Part shown: positions 62,943-64,000 of the stretch, piece after piece
How positions within the stretch are numbered: position 1 is the stretch's first letter
How the letters are laid out: each line of letters begins with the position of its first letter
Source: Holophagae bacterium
GTDB taxonomy: Bacteria; Acidobacteriota; Holophagae; Acanthopleuribacterales; Acanthopleuribacteraceae
Assembly (NCBI GenBank): GCA_030429565.1
Contig: JAUIFE010000026.1
Location: forward strand, 54,369-118,368
DNA length: 64,000 nt
Reading direction: 5' to 3'
Notes under the pieces: model-generated
Databases searched by the model: none
The model's input: only the letters and a program-made list of their open reading frames with translations
Told to the model about the DNA's origin: nothing
Program-made: the position numbers and the translations under genes

Positions 62943-63326
62943 ATGCACGATGTCGCTATTTCATTGGATCATCAACCCGGCAATCTCGCCACCATGGGCG
63001 AAGTGGTCGGCCGCGCGGGCCTCAACTTGGAAGGGGGCGGCTGTTTTCACGCCGGTGGTCGCGGTATCGCGCACTTCCTGTTTGACGATGGTTTTGCGGC
63101 ACAACGCGCCCTGGAAGCGGCGGGCTTTGAGGTCACCGCCGTCCGCGAAGTTTTGATTCACCGCCTCAACCAAGGGCGTCCCGGTGAGTTGGGGCGATTT
63201 TGCCGAATGCTCGCCGAGGCTGGCATCAACATAGATGTAATGTACAGCGATCACGACCACCGTCTGGTGCTGGTGGTCGACGATCTGCAACGAGGACGGA
63301 TCCTAGAGGAACAATGGCGGCGTTAG
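62943..63326 (+). CDS. Double ACT-domain protein
   Basis: The protein has 127 residues with two ACT-like halves: DVAISLDHQPGNLATMGEVVGRAGLNLEGG (about 3-30) and VLIHRLNQGRPGELGRFCRMLAEAGINIDVMYSDHDHRLVLVVDD (about 65-110). ACT domains bind small ligands such as amino acids. It has no enzyme domain. AGAGGTG upstream supports the ATG at 62943 over the GTG at 62934. The pairing with OsmC under a LysR regulator suggests a role linked to oxidative or amino-acid metabolism, not a defined reaction. Confidence 0.83.
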   Translation: MHDVAISLDHQPGNLATMGEVVGRAGLNLEGGGCFHAGGRGIAHFLFDDGFAAQRALEAAGFEVTAVREVLIHRLNQGRPGELGRFCRMLAEAGINIDVMYSDHDHRLVLVVDDLQRGRILEEQWRR

Positions 63327-64000
63327 GACATGAGTAAGCGTTTAACGCGGAAGTGGAATGGGTTCATTCGTGGGTAAAAGAGCAACGAAATCCGTAGCCA
63401 CTGGAGCTGCACGTCACTGGAAATCCGGCAAAGCATAGCCATAAAGCAAAAAGGGTCGACCCCAATGGTCGACCCTTTAAAGAACAGTGTAGGTTGTGAC
63501 AGGTTTAGCTTGAATAAATTCTTGAAACTAAACCGTTTAGAAAAGTGCAGCGATTTTTTCCACTTCGAACTAGGTGTCGAATGGTATTTAAAATTGATAA
63601 AAAATCTGTCGGAATTCGCAAACGAGTTCCGAACAATAGACGCTGATCTTAACACCCGTTTTATCTAAGAAATAAAAATCTATAAACCTCGCCGGAATCG
63701 CATTTTACGATTCCGATACCAAGGGCGTTCCTTGTCGGAAAAAAATATTTGAGCGATTTTTTGTGGTTTACGAACCCGTAATCATTCCTGGTTCGATGAA
63801 CGCGCTTGGAGCGGCGGACCGTGGGCAATGGCCCCTCTTTTGTGGTCGTGGGAAGGTTCCTCATGGTGAGCTAGACCTTAGCCGAAAAGGTTTTTGATCG
63901 ACTTCAGGTCACCCGACAAGCTCTCAAAAAATTAAACGCGAGGATCTTCTCTGTGATTTCGGCTTTCACGCTGTCAAAGCCACATCGAACCAACTGTCCC
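63327..64000. other. Terminal intergenic region
   Basis: About 670 bp after the ACT gene hold a terminator (63451-63478) and no plausible gene. The DNA from about 63480 to 63760 is AT-rich. Short open frames there lack any domain. Confidence 0.4.
63451..63478 (+). terminator. Rho-independent terminator, symmetric
   Basis: An 11-bp stem AAGGGTCGACC/GGTCGACCCTT with a CCAAT loop is flanked by A-runs on the left and TTTAA on the right, which can act in both directions. It lies about 125 bp past the stop codon of the ACT gene. Confidence 0.75.

Overview
The window most likely comes from a marine or host-associated member of the Acidobacteriota (Holophagae, Acanthopleuribacter-like). This is inferred from gene content, not from a marker gene: moderately high GC, an ECF sigma factor paired with a TPR Ser/Thr kinase, an S1/P1 nuclease, and a Ysc-type secretion system outside the Proteobacteria. 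The phylum is a low-confidence guess.

Bases 1-27992 are all on the minus strand and form one near-complete type III secretion system (T3SS) of the Ysc lineage. In transcription order (right to left) the locus holds: two EspA/SseB-like filament/tip proteins flanking a small coiled-coil protein; a SycD-type chaperone; the two pore-forming translocators SctE and SctB; a CesT-class chaperone; the secretin SctC; SctD, a YscE-like protein, the needle SctF, SctG, SctI, SctJ, SctK, SctL, the ATPase SctN, SctO, SctP, SctQ, SctR, SctS, SctT and SctU; a 616-residue protein resembling phosphatidylinositol 3/4-kinases; the gatekeeper SctW with a SycN-like chaperone; a STAS antagonist and an RsbW-type kinase (partner switch); then SctX, SctY and SctV, which runs off the left edge. 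SctX and SctY, markers of the Ysc subtype, are split by a 1.28-kb non-coding repeat island. No LcrV, LcrG or ExsA-type gene is seen. The partner switch is the only regulator candidate inside the locus.

The most striking gene is at 26931-27992. It is a tip/filament-like protein interrupted by a DUF1521 (metal-ion-inducible autocleavage, MIIA) domain with an intact GDPHVD cleavage motif. A neighbouring paralogue lacks the insert.

Bases 28962-43935 hold housekeeping and signalling genes: a GST-like protein, a hybrid-domain histidine kinase, an S1/P1 nuclease, three tandem thioredoxin-fold/TPR proteins with different CxxC sites, a membrane GGDEF protein, a REC-PAS-GGDEF-EAL protein, a sugar epimerase, a phosphoglycolate phosphatase-like HAD enzyme and a small secreted protein. 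Bases 44023-50486 carry two divergent genes for distantly paralogous proteins of about 970 residues with no recognised family, flanked by AT-rich DNA.

Bases 51877-63326 hold a sodium/solute symporter, a probable nitric-oxide-stress operon (YeaR-like, DUF364, NsrR), a secreted M43-type metalloprotease, an ECF sigma factor coupled to a TPR Ser/Thr kinase behind a clear sigma70-type promoter, an IS21 remnant, and a LysR regulator divergent from an OsmC-ACT gene pair. No rRNA, tRNA or CRISPR array was recognised.
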